A stretch of DNA of 64,000 nucleotides. Source: Haematobia irritans (taxonomy: Eukaryota > Arthropoda > Insecta > Diptera > Muscidae). Made by a program: the position numbers and the translations under genes. Below the pieces are notes generated by a model that was not told the origin of the DNA, searched no databases, and saw only the letters and a list, made by a program, of their open reading frames with translations. This document shows, piece by piece, positions 24,411 through 34,848 of the stretch; within the stretch, counting starts at the first letter, position 1, and every line of letters begins with the position of its first letter. Location of the stretch: NCBI RefSeq assembly GCF_050003625.1, contig NC_134399.1:218668975-218732974 (forward strand), given 5' to 3'.

Positions 24411-25950
24411 TTTTATACCCACCACCATAGAATGGTGACGGGGGTATAATAAGTTTGTCATTCCGTTTGTAACACATCGAAATATCGATTTCCGACTATA
24501 TAAAGTATATATATTCTTGATCAGGGAGAAATTCTAAGACGATATAACCATGTCCGTCTATCTGTCTGTTGTAATCACGCTACAGTCTTCAATAATGAAG
24601 CAATCGTGCTGAAATTTTGCACAAACTCGTCTTTTGTCTGCAGGCAGGTCATGTTCGAAGATGGGCTATATCGGTCCAGGTTTTGATATAGTCGCCATAT
24701 AAACCGAACTCCCCATTTGGGGTCTTTGGCTTATAGAAATCGTAGTTTTTATCCAATTTGCCTGAAATATGAAATCTAGAGGTATTTTATGACCATAAAG
24801 AGGTGTGCCAAAAATGGTAGGTATCGGTCCATGTTTTAGTATAGCCCCCATATAGACCGATCTTCCGATTTTACTTCTTGGGCTTATAGAAACCACAGTT
24901 TTTATTAAATTCACCTGAAATTGGAAATCTAGAGGTATTGTAGGACCACAAATACGTGTGCCAAAAATTGTGAGTATCGGTCCATATTTTGGTATAGCCC
25001 CCATATAGACCGATCCCCCGATTTTACTTCTTGGGCTTATAGAAACCGCAGTTTTTATTCAATTTACATGAAATTGGAAATCTAGAGGTATTGTAGGACC
25101 ACAAATACGTGTGCCGTGTGCAGAAATTTTGCACAAACTCGTCTTTTGTCTGCAGGCAGTTCATGTTCGAAGATGAGCTATATCGGTCCAGGTTTTGATA
25201 TAGTCCCCATATAAACCGACCTCCCGATTTGGGGTCTTGGACTTATAGAAACCGTAGTTTTTATCCAATTTGTCTGAAATTGGAAATCTAGAGGTATTTT
25301 GGGACCATAAAGAGGTGTGCCGAAAATGGTGAGTATCGGTCCATATTTTGGTATAGCCCCCATATAGACCGATTTCCCGATTTTACTTCTTGGGTTTCTA
25401 GAATCCAATGTTTTTATCCTATTTGCCTGAAATCGGAAATCTAGAGGTATTTTCGGGTCACAAAGAGGTGTGCCGAAAACGGTGAGTATCGGTCCATATT
25501 TTAGTATAGCCCCCATAAGAACGATCTCCCGATTTAACTCCTTGAGTTTCTAGAAACCGTATTTTTTATCTGATTTGCCTGAAATTGTAAATATTCCTAT
25601 ATTTTAGGCTCACAAAAACGTGTATCGGATTAAGTTTTTATCGGTCCATTTGGTAATGCCTCCATATAGACCGACTTCACTTCTTGAGGGTGTAGAAGGC
25701 GCACTGATCATGAAAATTGCTTGAAACTCAATGTAAACTTTTCAGATTTTACTTCTACAGATTTGTTAATGATAATTTTACTTCTACAAGAGATGTTAAT
25801 GATTCCTCTAAAACTCAAACAAAAACGGTTCTTATAAATGCAGAATCTGATATAGTCCTCATAGGTGAAATCTTTAAATTTATCTTCGGGAAGTGTCCTC
25901 AAGTCCTCCTGAAATTTCAAATATTAGGGTAGTAGGATCAAATAGGTCAA
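24411..25950 (+). mobile_element. DINE-1/HINE-like element, family C
   Basis: Starts TTTTATACCCACCACCATAG with GGGGGTATAATAAG closing the hairpin, then the same GTTTGTAACACATCGAAATA module as family A, TATAAAGTATATATATTC and CATGTCCGTCTATCTGTCTG. The body has units marked by ATAGCCCCCATATAGACCGA. The segment beginning near 24611 (GAAATTTTGCACAAACTCGT) repeats at about 25127, so about 516 bp was duplicated in tandem. The 3' hairpin and TTGTTT end are not visible; the right boundary is approximate. The frames on - at 24666-25004 and 25178-25516 are repeat translation. Confidence 0.65.
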
Positions 25951-27056
25951 AGAAGGCGAAATATATGCTCAAAATTGTAAGTCTACCTCCAAAAATTTAA
26001 AAAAACCTCCAAAAAATTGTATCCCGAAAAGCAATCGACAGAAAATTTTTTAAAACTCATTTTCTTGTTTAGTAGGTCAATATCAAGGATGAAAAAGTAT
26101 GCTAGAAACAAATAAGAGAAAATTTTGTTATTTGTGACCTAGTGTTATTGTAGGCTCGATTGGCAACTGTGCTAGACAGTCATCCTTCGTCAAAATGACG
26201 ACGCTTTGCCAAACCTACCCGACTCACCACAAAATCACTCTGGACTCATCGGATCTTAGTCAGAGTTCATGGATTTGAATACAAGCTCATGTACCAAAAT
26301 TAGACAGATATGAACCATCTTGATGGGTAGCCCATAACAATAAAATTACAAGCGGCACCATATAAGTAGATGAAATATTCGAACTACCATATGTCCTCCA
26401 TAAACGTGATAAATTATTTGTGGGACGAAAAGAAAACAAAAAAAACTAATTTTCACAAAAGTACCCAAGGATAATGTTTTCAATATTGAAGTTTTCGTTC
26501 GATTGTTCGGGCATTTTTTAACGAACAGGGGCCGAATCCGTAAACTCGGTGAAATACGAACAATTGCAGATGTTCTTTACGGCACTTCTAATAAATATTT
26601 AAAAACACCCAGTCATATTTCCAATGTCCACCATCCAATTCTCATGGGTAGTTACAATTGATAGAGGACACTTGAACTGTATCATACTATGCGTCAATTA
26701 ACCAAGATCATGCGATACGCTCTATTAAATTTGCATTGTACCAGTGATAATTTTGTAAATTCTTTCACTTAATTTTTCTTATATCGTCACTGCATTTTTA
26801 CTTGGAACACCAAAGGATAACTTCATTTCGTATTTTTTTAAGTTTTTTTTATTATCCTCCTTCTATGCTTAAAATTAAGCAAAAATCACTTTATAATTTA
26901 TAAAAAAATGTTTGTTTTCCTTGTTTTTGAAAAAACAAACACATCAAACACATGTTGGTGTATTGTGTTTGCTGCTGATGGACGACGCCTCCGCTTTTCA
27001 TTTGAAATCAACAGAATTTAAGCGTAGATTGTGTTGAATATTGTATTATTTGTTGC
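25951..27056. other. Intergenic, no gene seen
   Basis: Near 26152-26171, GGCTCGATTGGCAACTGTG resembles a decayed right end of the CACGGTTGCCAC element. Otherwise I see nothing recognisable. Confidence 0.4.
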
Positions 27057-27449
27057 TTAGAAGAAGAAGCCCAAAATTTTACCACCCAAATGTTTTCTTC
27101 TGGCTTCTTCGTGATCCATAATGCCTCCGGAGGTGGTCAAGACAACATAACCGAACTGACGAGAGGGCAACAAATTGTTGGTCCACTTTTCAATGTCGTT
27201 GATGGGAACATCGAAGCGGGGAGAGATGACTCCGCATTTGTTCAAACGACCGGTGAGGTTGACAACAATTTTGCCGGAACGGTGATCATCGACAATTTCG
27301 AATTCACCAATGTAGCCATGCTTCATCATGACAGTCAAGAACTTGATGATGACCTTGGAGCAGGGGCGGAGGAGGACCTGACGCTTACCACGCTTTTCAG
27401 CGTTGTTAATGCATTTCAAGGCATCGGCCAATACGTTCATACGCACCAT
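27057..27449 (-). CDS. RpS15Aa: Cytosolic ribosomal protein S15Aa (uS8)
   Basis: 130 residues, full length for eukaryotic uS8, a protein of the small subunit that binds 18S rRNA. It begins [20 protein letters not shown] and ends with a GKILGFFF tail. Family landmarks seen include the [20 protein letters not shown] stretch, the [18 protein letters not shown] strand region, and [20 protein letters not shown] near the C terminus. The frame is intact and its codon use is GC-richer than the surroundings. The ATG lies two bases after an acceptor (TTTTTTCGCAG), so the 5' UTR is spliced. The open frame on the opposite strand is a shadow. Confidence 0.97.
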   Translation of the reverse strand: MVRMNVLADALKCINNAEKRGKRQVLLRPCSKVIIKFLTVMMKHGYIGEFEIVDDHRSGKIVVNLTGRLNKCGVISPRFDVPINDIEKWTNNLLPSRQFGYVVLTTSGGIMDHEEARRKHLGGKILGFFF

Positions 27450-27958
27450 GGCTGCGAAAAAAGAGAAAAATCCAAATTAGCACAATCAATTGAAAGTCTA
27501 GTGTAATAATTGACATGTAAACAAATAGCAATTTGTAAGAACCACACATTAGTCCTATATTTGAGAATATCCACTGCCACCATAGCTAGTGTCAACAAAC
27601 TGTCAGCCAACGCTCTAGACAAAATGTCAGAACCAACAACAATGCAAAACCACCGGTAAACAAGCATTTGGTTTTTTGGAGGGGATTTGCAAGTATTCTC
27701 TTTAATGGCTCTCGCATAAGCAATATATCCATTAACATTATAAACCTTAACTTCATTTCAATACTTTTCATTATTTACAAAAAGAAAAACATCTAATGTC
27801 ATCTACGTTTAGATTGTATAGCTTTAAGTAAATTGCAATTTTTTCACACATTCCCCATCTACATTGTGGAAATTCTATCACACTATCATAGACAACATAT
27901 TGCTCAACAATTTGCACATGTATTTTTCGAAATATCACATAATTTTCACAAAGATTAC

Positions 27959-28025
27959 CTAAGATTTATTTTGTGAAAATTTTTAACAATTTTACACGAA
28001 CGCGAACGTATCGAAAAAGAGGAAG
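27959..28025 (-). other. Predicted 5'-UTR exon of RpS15Aa with TOP start
   Basis: On - the sequence CTTCCTCTTTTTCG (28025-28012) is a good 5'-terminal oligopyrimidine start, as expected for ribosomal protein mRNAs. The exon ends AATCTTAG with donor GTAATC (GT at 27958-27957). This gives an intron of 507 bases (27958-27452) ending in CGCAG. TOP mRNAs are controlled translationally by growth signalling; here this is inferred from the motif. Confidence 0.6.
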
Positions 28026-28139
28026 TCCATTTTACGTCAGTTGTCAGTACTGATTTTTGACATTTCGTAGCTGTCAATAACAGATGTTTGTATGGGCGAC
28101 ATCTATATGTGATTGTATTATTTGACAGCCCAGTAAGAA

Positions 28140-28697
28140 CCCAATAAACAGAAGCATTGAAGAAATGTTTATATTCAATACGTTTTCAAACATTTTTTCA
28201 AAGAATTAGATTAGAATTCATACCCTGTTTCTGTATGTCGAACAAGAGTATTTCAAATGAAAAAAAATTGGGTTTTCTATGTCGAAAGGCAAGTCATTCT
28301 AATTTTGTTGTCGAGTAACAAACGAACATATACCATAAGTGTCAAGAAAAAAGTAAAAACAATTTTGGAATTCGAATCAATTCTCAAGCCAAAAATTTGA
28401 AAATACTCATTTTTGATAATCAATGTACTGTAAACGATATGAACTTTCAAAAATAGAGAAACCCAAATTGATTCGAATTCGAGTGACTGCTTTTCAGTCG
28501 ACTGGGTTGTCGTTCGACATACAGGAACAGGGCATCAATTTGAGAAAATGTTGAGAAAATCGCGTTCGCAACAATTTCTCAACATATTAGAAACAACTTT
28601 TCAAACTAAATTTTATTTTAATGCTTCAAACCTATTGGAAATTTGTTGAAAGCAAGCAGTTTGCAAGGGATTCACTATCAAATTGATATGGCGTTAA
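28140..28697. mobile_element. Decayed CCCAATAAAC element interrupted by a second MITE
   Basis: Starts CCCAATAAACAGAAGCATTG at 28140, like the left end of the element at 571-2023, with CGCGTTCGCAACAATTTCTC internally. The right terminus is lost. It is interrupted at 28223-28532 by a MITE annotated separately. Confidence 0.45.
28223..28532. mobile_element. MITE with CCCTGTTYCTGTATGTCGAA termini
   Basis: Left end CCCTGTTTCTGTATGTCGAA, right end GTTCGACATACAGGAACAGG plus G, a 21-base TIR with one mismatch over 310 bp. The target duplication is unclear. No protein is encoded. Confidence 0.7.
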
Positions 28698-29609
28698 GGC
28701 CGGTACTCTGTTTGTTGGTGCGAAAAAAGTTCCACTCAATCATTGTTTCGCGTTGAAAAATGATAGTGTTGACAATATATTTTGAAGGAAAAAAAAACAT
28801 CCATTTTGGAACTTTTTCGCGTTTATTTCATCGAAATGTATTGACAACATCGCAAAATGTCACGAAATGATTACATATACATAGGCAACTAGTGGCTCGA
28901 TTTACACACACACGCATACAAAATAAATAATTTGAAAAAGAAGAAGCAGGCGAAGTTATTTTACAAATATCTTTGGAATTATAAAAATAAATTTTACAGT
29001 GCTGCATTTTATTTTTTGGAACATAGCAATTAATTCTTGTGATTCCATTCATTGCTACCTCGGTACTATACATGTTGGTTGAAGTGCTAATGCTTGTTTT
29101 GGAACATCAATTGCTGTGCCTCCTTTTGTTTAAATTATGTTTTGTGTTTATTATCCCGATGCCCAGTACAAATGAAACGATTGTAAAATATAATTCACCA
29201 AATAAAGCTTTTATTTTGTTAACATTTGTGTTTAAATTTCATGTTATATATGTACATTATTTATATTCTACCATATAGTAGGGAGCGGCTAGATATTGTT
29301 GCTAGTTTATTATGGAAATACAACTCCATGTTATACTTTGTTTTATCAATCATCAGATTACATTTTTAAATAATAATCAGATCCACTTTTGCGTTATAAA
29401 TTCACAAAAATCTGTTTAATAAATAAATTATTTCTTAATTCACATTGCAAATGGCGCCATGTTATGAAATATTGACTACGCGAGTTACGTCAGTTTTTCA
29501 ACTCGAAAAAAAAAACAAAGTACCACAAATGGAAAAAATTTCGCTAGTTTTTCGCATGTTTTGGTTTTGTATGGAGTTTCAACGCGAAAACCGAACAGAG
29601 TACCGGTCT
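28698..29609. mobile_element. TTAA-flanked MITE (GGTACTCTGTT family)
   Basis: Left GGCCGGTACTCTGTT and right AACAGAGTACCGGTCT are inverted repeats flanked by TTAA at 28694-28697 and 29610-29613, as for piggyBac-type insertion. The 912-bp interior has short frames only. Confidence 0.65.
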
Positions 29610-29613
29610 TTAA

Positions 29614-29846
29614 GGTAAGTACTATGTTCGCTTTTCGAATTGAAATTTTCGCGGTTACTTTATTAAAACAGTTCAATATAAAGCAGATAAATTAACTCAA
29701 TTGATGCGCAGTTTCTTGTTCCTCTAAATTTCGGCAAGACTCTATGGGAATATGTTTGTTTTCATCTATAATTTTAATTGTTTCAGGAAAAGTAATCGCG
29801 AAAATACAGTGATTTTCAACTCGAAAACCGAACATAGTACTCACCT
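29614..29846. mobile_element. TTAA-type MITE abutting the previous one
   Basis: Left GGTAAGTACTATGTTCGC, right CGAACATAGTACTCACC. It uses the TTAA at 29610-29613 on its left; the right flank is TTTA. It belongs to the same broad terminal family as 28698-29609 and 58087-58317. Confidence 0.55.
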
Positions 29847-30616
29847 TTACCTGTGAAAAATGTTGGAATAGAAATGTTGTGTTTGTTGGAATAGGTTCCT
29901 ATCGCATTTCCTATCGCATCTGCACGCGGGAAAAAGAAATTTTAAGCAGAAAGAAATTTTAAGCAGCTTGGATTTTTAAAGAACATTCAGAGTATTGTTC
30001 ATCTAGCTTTTGAATTTATGTACCCCCGACTTTTTTGGACTGTTAAGAGTGTTAAGAGTGTAGATATAACAATAGCGACAGGTGGTAGGCGAAACAGTTT
30101 TTTCGGCGACAACAAATTCTATAAACTTTTGGGAAAATATTTCTTCTTTTCTTGTTTCCAAGTGTTTTCGATTATAAATATAGCAAGGTTTTCAATATTG
30201 AATAAAAAAATATCTTGAGTTTTGCTAAGTTATTTGAATGAAAGAATTTCCACGTGGCCAGATAACTACAACGCTTGGTAGTAGTTAATTAAGCGGTGGC
30301 ATCACTGTCCTATTATTCGCCAAGGAATTATTATTTTATTTTGACCTCTAGCGGTCACAGTATTTTCTGGCGGAATTTGTGCTTCCCATAAAGCCTAGTA
30401 CTAAGATCACGTTTTCGCACGAAAAACTGTTATACTCCATATAAAAAACGTTTCCAACAAATATTTATACAAACCTGGATTTTTCGCACGAAAAAATAAA
30501 CAGGCATATTATTTCGCATAAATAAGGTAACATCCCTGTAGTGGGATTCTGTATTTCTTCACGACAATCGCATTGTTAACGTTGTCTACGAAAAAAATTG
30601 TTTGCACTAATGTTAT
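29847..30616. other. Intergenic, no gene seen
   Basis: AGCCTAGTACTAAGATCACG near 30390, followed by GTTTTCGCACGAAAAAC, resembles the end of a TTAA MITE without a partner. No ORF with recognisable features. Confidence 0.35.
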
Positions 30617-31228
30617 GCGCTTTACAGACTATCAGTTATTCCGGACGGAATGTCGGTGTTTGTAAAGAATCTTACAGTGTGTCGCATCGATACGACTTGT
30701 CGGCGATGACTAAATAATCGGTTAATGTGTTATCGATCCCACAAACATGCAGCAGTATCGATTATGCCTTCGGACTTAACTTATAATGTGCACAATATAT
30801 GGGGTATGTTCGACACGAGCACTGTCGTCCGGAATAACTGATTTTCTGTAAAGCGCATTATAGTGTGTCGCATCGATACGACGTGTCGGTGATGACTACA
30901 TAATCGGTTAATGTGTTATCGATCCCATAAACATGCAGCAGTATCGATTATTACTTCGGACTTAACTTATAATGTGCACAATATATGGGGTATGTTCGAC
31001 ACGAGCACTGTCGTCCGGAATAACTGATTGTCTGTAAAGCGCATTACAGTGTGTCGGATCGATACGACTTGTCGGCGATGACTAAATAATCGATAAATGT
31101 GTTATCAATCCCATAAACATGCAGTAGTATCGATTATGCCTTCGGAGTTAACTTATAATGTTCACAATATATGGGATATGTTCGACACGAGCACTGTCGG
31201 CCGAAATAACTGATATTCTGTAAAGCGC
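30617..31228 (+). repeat. Tandem array derived from a GCGCTTTACAG MITE
   Basis: The first unit starts with the full terminus GCGCTTTACAGACTATCAGT followed by TATTCCGGACG. Three units of about 185-190 bp follow, each with TGTGTCGCATCGATACGAC-like sequence, ATAATCG.TAATGTGTTATC, GTTCGACACGAGCACTGTCG and CTGTAAAGCGCATTA. Only the outer ends have complete inverted termini. A single complete unit lies inverted at 34511-34749. Confidence 0.8.
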
Positions 31229-31912
31229 ATTAGGGTCATTCTGCAAGTAACCCTCTAAGAAAAACGGCATGAAAACGAAACGCTGGCGAAGTCATTTTTT
31301 CATACAAGACTACGAAAACGCTCCCCTTTTGCGATACGTAATTGAACCGTAAACGTTAAGATCGGAATAAGAGAATTAGACAAAAAAAAGTAGTCATTTG
31401 AATGTGTTGGTAGTACGCCAAGGCTAAGCTAAAGTGGTACGTTTACGTAACACTAAAGCAGTCCGTTTTTGTAACGCAAACGCGGAACGTATACGTATCG
31501 CTAAGGCCGTGCGTTTCTGTATCGCCAAAACGTGCAGTTTCCGTACTGAATTTTCCTATTGAAATAATATAAGCTTTTTTATACTGAATAATTATTGTTA
31601 CATTTATTGTCAATGAATTATTTGGCTATTACAAAAAGTATATACATATGTATATATTAATGTACTACAAACGTATTATAAATATACTATAACCATAGTT
31701 AAATTTTAAATTTGCAGTCAGTCCATTATTTCTTTTTATCAGGTTTTCAACTCTACCTGTGAGTACTTTAAATTTAAATTTATGGTGTAATTTATGGTGT
31801 ATTGTAATTTAGAATATAGTTAATATATGTGTTGTAAAATTAAAAACTAAAACTGGCAGGATTTTACTTCAACCTGATGAAATTTAATTATCACTAAAAT
31901 ATAATTAAAATA

Positions 31913-33050
31913 TTAACCGTTTGTTTTGACTGTGAGTTTCCGTTGCCGATCCTTCGCATATTGGAACCACTTTTTGGCGACAGCAATAAAATCGGTGATC
32001 GTCGCGTTGGGAAATTTAGCCATTGTACATTCTGTATTAAAAAATGAATGAGACGTAATGATCAGTAATTCCGTATCACATTTAAAATTGTTTACCTTTT
32101 ATTATATTCATTACTGTTAGTGCATGGACAGGTGTATTTCCATGGTGCCCAAACCAAGAAAAGCTACATGCTGCTCGATCTAGAAGTACGGCTTTAAGGC
32201 AATTCCGCACATATTTTTCTAATGATATGTCCGTTAGTCCATTTAATATCCCTTTCTAAATAATAAACGATAAAATAATTTGTTATTTTGACTTATAAAA
32301 TGTAGATTCTGACATTTTCATACCAAAGCATTTTCACCGTCTTCTGTTTTGACTTGTTCTTCCAATTCTAGAAAAGACTCTGCGGTAGATCGTGGAATTT
32401 GAAGGGAAAAATTGGACTTAGTTTTTGCACCGTTGCTGGTGCAAATAGCCTTAAGCTCTTCAATTTCTCGGCGCATACATTTGTTCTCCTGCCGTAAATA
32501 TTTGAGCTCTTTCAGCGTAGCCTTTAAAAGATTGTTGTTTTGAGTGAGTATTTCATCTATGGCAACTATTGGTTGTATTTGTAGTTGAGAGGAGTCACTA
32601 TTATCCGAGTCCAAATACTGTTTTCCTGTGTTCTCTTCTGTTGTGAAATTATTGCTTGGGTTCTGCAGTCCTGTTGTCGCAGATGTTATAATCGTAGCAT
32701 TCGGTTCCATAGATTTTAAGAGATGTTTGCTTGTACTGCTTTTGTTGTTATTTTTGTAGTAAAATTTTTTTTCTGCTATTGTTTTTGGTGTGCTTGAAAT
32801 CGGTTTAGTTGTCATTTCTTGTAGTAAACGAAGAGTATCTTTCGAAGTCTTTATCTTTGAAATGTAGTAGTTCCGATAATTCTGGAATTGAAAAAAATGT
32901 TTATAGAATATTTTAGAAAGCTTGAACAAATTCAATTTGCTTTGCGACTTTTTTCAAAGGATTTTCAACATTTTCTCAAAAAAATGAATTTTTAATTGTA
33001 TATTCAAAATATCTTACGGTATGCAGTTTCTTCGTCACTTGCGGTGGCCA
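31913..33050 (-). CDS. DUF4806-like multi-exon transposon gene
   Basis: Three exons on - join cleanly. Exon 32881-32318 includes a Lys/Ser-rich part and a coiled-coil-like LKELKYLRQENKCMRREIEE. It ends in phase 0 at TTG|GTATGA. Exon 32255-32096 encodes KGILNGLTDISLEKYVRNCL, then a segment with FSWFGHHGNTPVHALTVMN, and ends in phase 1. Exon 32031-31913 encodes CTMAKFPNATITDFIAVAKK then WFQYAKDRQ and a TAA. The order 'leucine-rich segment, WxGxxG-like, FPNAT, WFxxAKDR' fits the DUF4806 domain of insect repeat-associated proteins, of unknown function. A likely first exon, ATGGCCACCGCAAGTGACGA (33050 to a GTAAGA donor near 33016), gives the wrong phase for the 32881 acceptor. So either the true upstream exon is different or this copy is damaged. 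Confidence 0.5.
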
Positions 33051-33073
33051 TTATCTGCAATAAGATGTGGGTG

Positions 33074-33733
33074 TTACAAATTTTGTAATGGTATATATAC
33101 ACAAATTTCTTTTAATTGTAATTTAACCACTTTGGTTTTAATTTCACTGATTACAAAACTTTCGAAATATTCACACAGTACTTCTTCATTGCATGAAAAT
33201 ATAGATAAGTTAGACGAAGACACAGGATAGGTAAAAAAGTCTTTTAAATTCAATACAAAGTTCCCCTTCAATATATCATTATCAAATTGTACTATTTTAG
33301 AAACTTTGTTATTGACAACACAGTAATTGTTTGGGTATATTGAACCAATATTGAAAATTTCGGTATACGTTAGCTCAGATTTTGCCTCTTGTAAGAATTC
33401 AATTGGGAATTCTTTTTTTAGAATTTTAAGCAATCCATTCCCAGCTGCTTCTGATATTCCAAATTCCACGCACCACGAAGCAATATTGGAGCACAAACTT
33501 TTATCACCAATATTATCGGTTGCGTCAGTCGTAATTTCTAAACCAACTTCACTTTCACTATAATTAAATTCTGACTGTTCTTCTTCAACATGTATTACAT
33601 CTGTCCTCATGAACTTATCTATTTCTTAATTTTCAATGTTATTTTTCACATCTTTAACTTTTTTGATTGTTTTTACACAACCACTTATTTTACAAACACT
33701 TTTAATTTCCTCGTAGTATCCTTTGTTGTCCAT
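33074..33733 (-). pseudogene. Transposon-associated ORF, interrupted
   Basis: The frame starts at ATG 33733 (MDNKGYYEEIKSVCKISG) and has one in-frame TAA at about 33628-33626. It then runs open from 33610 (MRTDVIHVEE) to 33074. Middle region SLCSNIASWCVEFGISEAAG followed by GLLKILKKEFP resembles the 'W-A-V-E-x-N-I-S-x-x-A-L-x-x-L-L-x-I-L-x-K' segment of insect transposon-encoded proteins usually annotated as uncharacterised. FFTYPVSSSNLSIF near the C terminus also fits them. The function is not known to me; these genes often accompany DUF4806 ORFs. The stop suggests decay, although an unrecognised intron could remove it. Confidence 0.45.
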
Positions 33734-34130
33734 TTTTATGTTAGAAATTACATTAATATGCTTACGTTTCAAAAAAAATTATTGATTTGCTGAAAATAAA
33801 CACACTTCAAAGGTAATAAACAAAAATAATTCAAGTTTCTGTCATCATGGCGCCCAAAAACAGTTAATGCAGTCCGTACCCATTCAGAAAAATCAGTTCG
33901 TTTTCGCAACGCAAGAGCGGCACGTAAACGGGCGGTTTTCAGTACTTTAAGGTTGAAATCAGTTCGTTTCCATTACGCAAAATCACTTCGCTTTCGTACC
34001 GCAAAACCGGCAAGTTTGCGAAGAAGTCTTATTTTTACATGAAAAAATATGCATGTGTTAGTGAAATGGTGTTCCGTATGCGGTTCGTTTTCGCTTCGCA
34101 AAATACGTTACGTTTATTTTTCTTAGAGGG

Positions 34131-34510
34131 AATCATTGAGAATTGTTGTTTAAGCTGGGTTGCGCTTGGCAACCCTGCCACGAAAAGAGGTGGAATGAAA
34201 AAATAGCACAAAAACAGTTTGCAAAATTGGAAATTGTTTGCTAATTTAAATGAAACACACTTAGCTGGAAGAGAAAAATGGGCAATATTTTCAATCTATA
34301 TAAAATTCCTTTTAATTTAAGACCATATAATCCTTTGGATTTTTAAAAGATTGCAGAAAACTCTTTTGCAATAGAAAACGAATCCATTTATTCCTATTAA
34401 CAGTAACCTACATAATTAAAGACACTATTTTGCATAAATGGAATTTTCTGCTGATAACGTCAATCTATTTGAGAAAATAAACAACCAAAAAATTTTTGTT
34501 GTTTACTTAT
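34131..34510. other. Intergenic, no gene seen
   Basis: Contains the small hairpin GGTTGCGCTTGGCAACC near 34159-34175 and nothing else recognised. Confidence 0.4.
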
Positions 34511-34749
34511 GCGCTTTACAGACTATCAGTTATTCCGGACGACAGTGCTCGTGTCGAACATATCCCATATTTTGTGCACATTATAAGTTAAGTCCGAAGG
34601 CATAATCGATACTGTTGCATGTTTCTGGGATCGATAACACATTTACCGATTATTTAGTCATCGCCGACAAGTCGTATAGATCCGACACACTGTAAGATTC
34701 TTTACAAACACCGACATTCCGTCCCGAATAACTGATAGTCTGTAAAGCG
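34511..34749 (-). mobile_element. Single GCGCTTTACAG MITE
   Basis: Both ends carry the terminus GCGCTTTACAGACTATCAGT in inverted orientation (the right end reads ACTGATAGTCTGTAAAGCGG). The 239-bp interior matches the units of the array at 30617-31228 but inverted. This is the complete parent-type unit. Confidence 0.75.
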
Positions 34750-34848
34750 GATAGGGGCAAACGGGGTTAAATATATCAGACAATCTTTGCTCCTTCAGTA
34801 CACAGTGACTGCTTTCCCCTTTTCAGCAGACTTTCTTCTCTTTTCCTA

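Larger units (their letters stand above)
31251..34130 (-). mobile_element. 2.9-kb TIR transposon carrying a DUF4806-like gene
   Basis: Exact 14-base terminal inverted repeats CCCTCTAAGAAAAA at 31251-31264 and inverted at 34117-34130. Subterminal clusters of a motif like GTTCGTTTTCGYAACGCAAA lie on the left (31433-31532) and right (33896-34107), as expected for transposase-binding arrays. The flanks share only AA next to the ends, so the TSD is uncertain. Inside, on -, are a 5' ORF block (33733-33074) and a three-exon DUF4806-like gene (down to 31913). No DDE transposase is recognised. The whole lies between inverted copies of the GCGCTTTACAG MITE. Confidence 0.65.

Noticed and set aside
24666..25516. 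Two 112-residue minus-strand ORFs (MGAI.KYGPI.T.FGTPL repeats)
   Set aside because: Translation of DINE-like family C repeat units, with no start context or domain.
27090..27506. 138-residue plus-strand ORF
   Set aside because: Antisense shadow of RpS15Aa.
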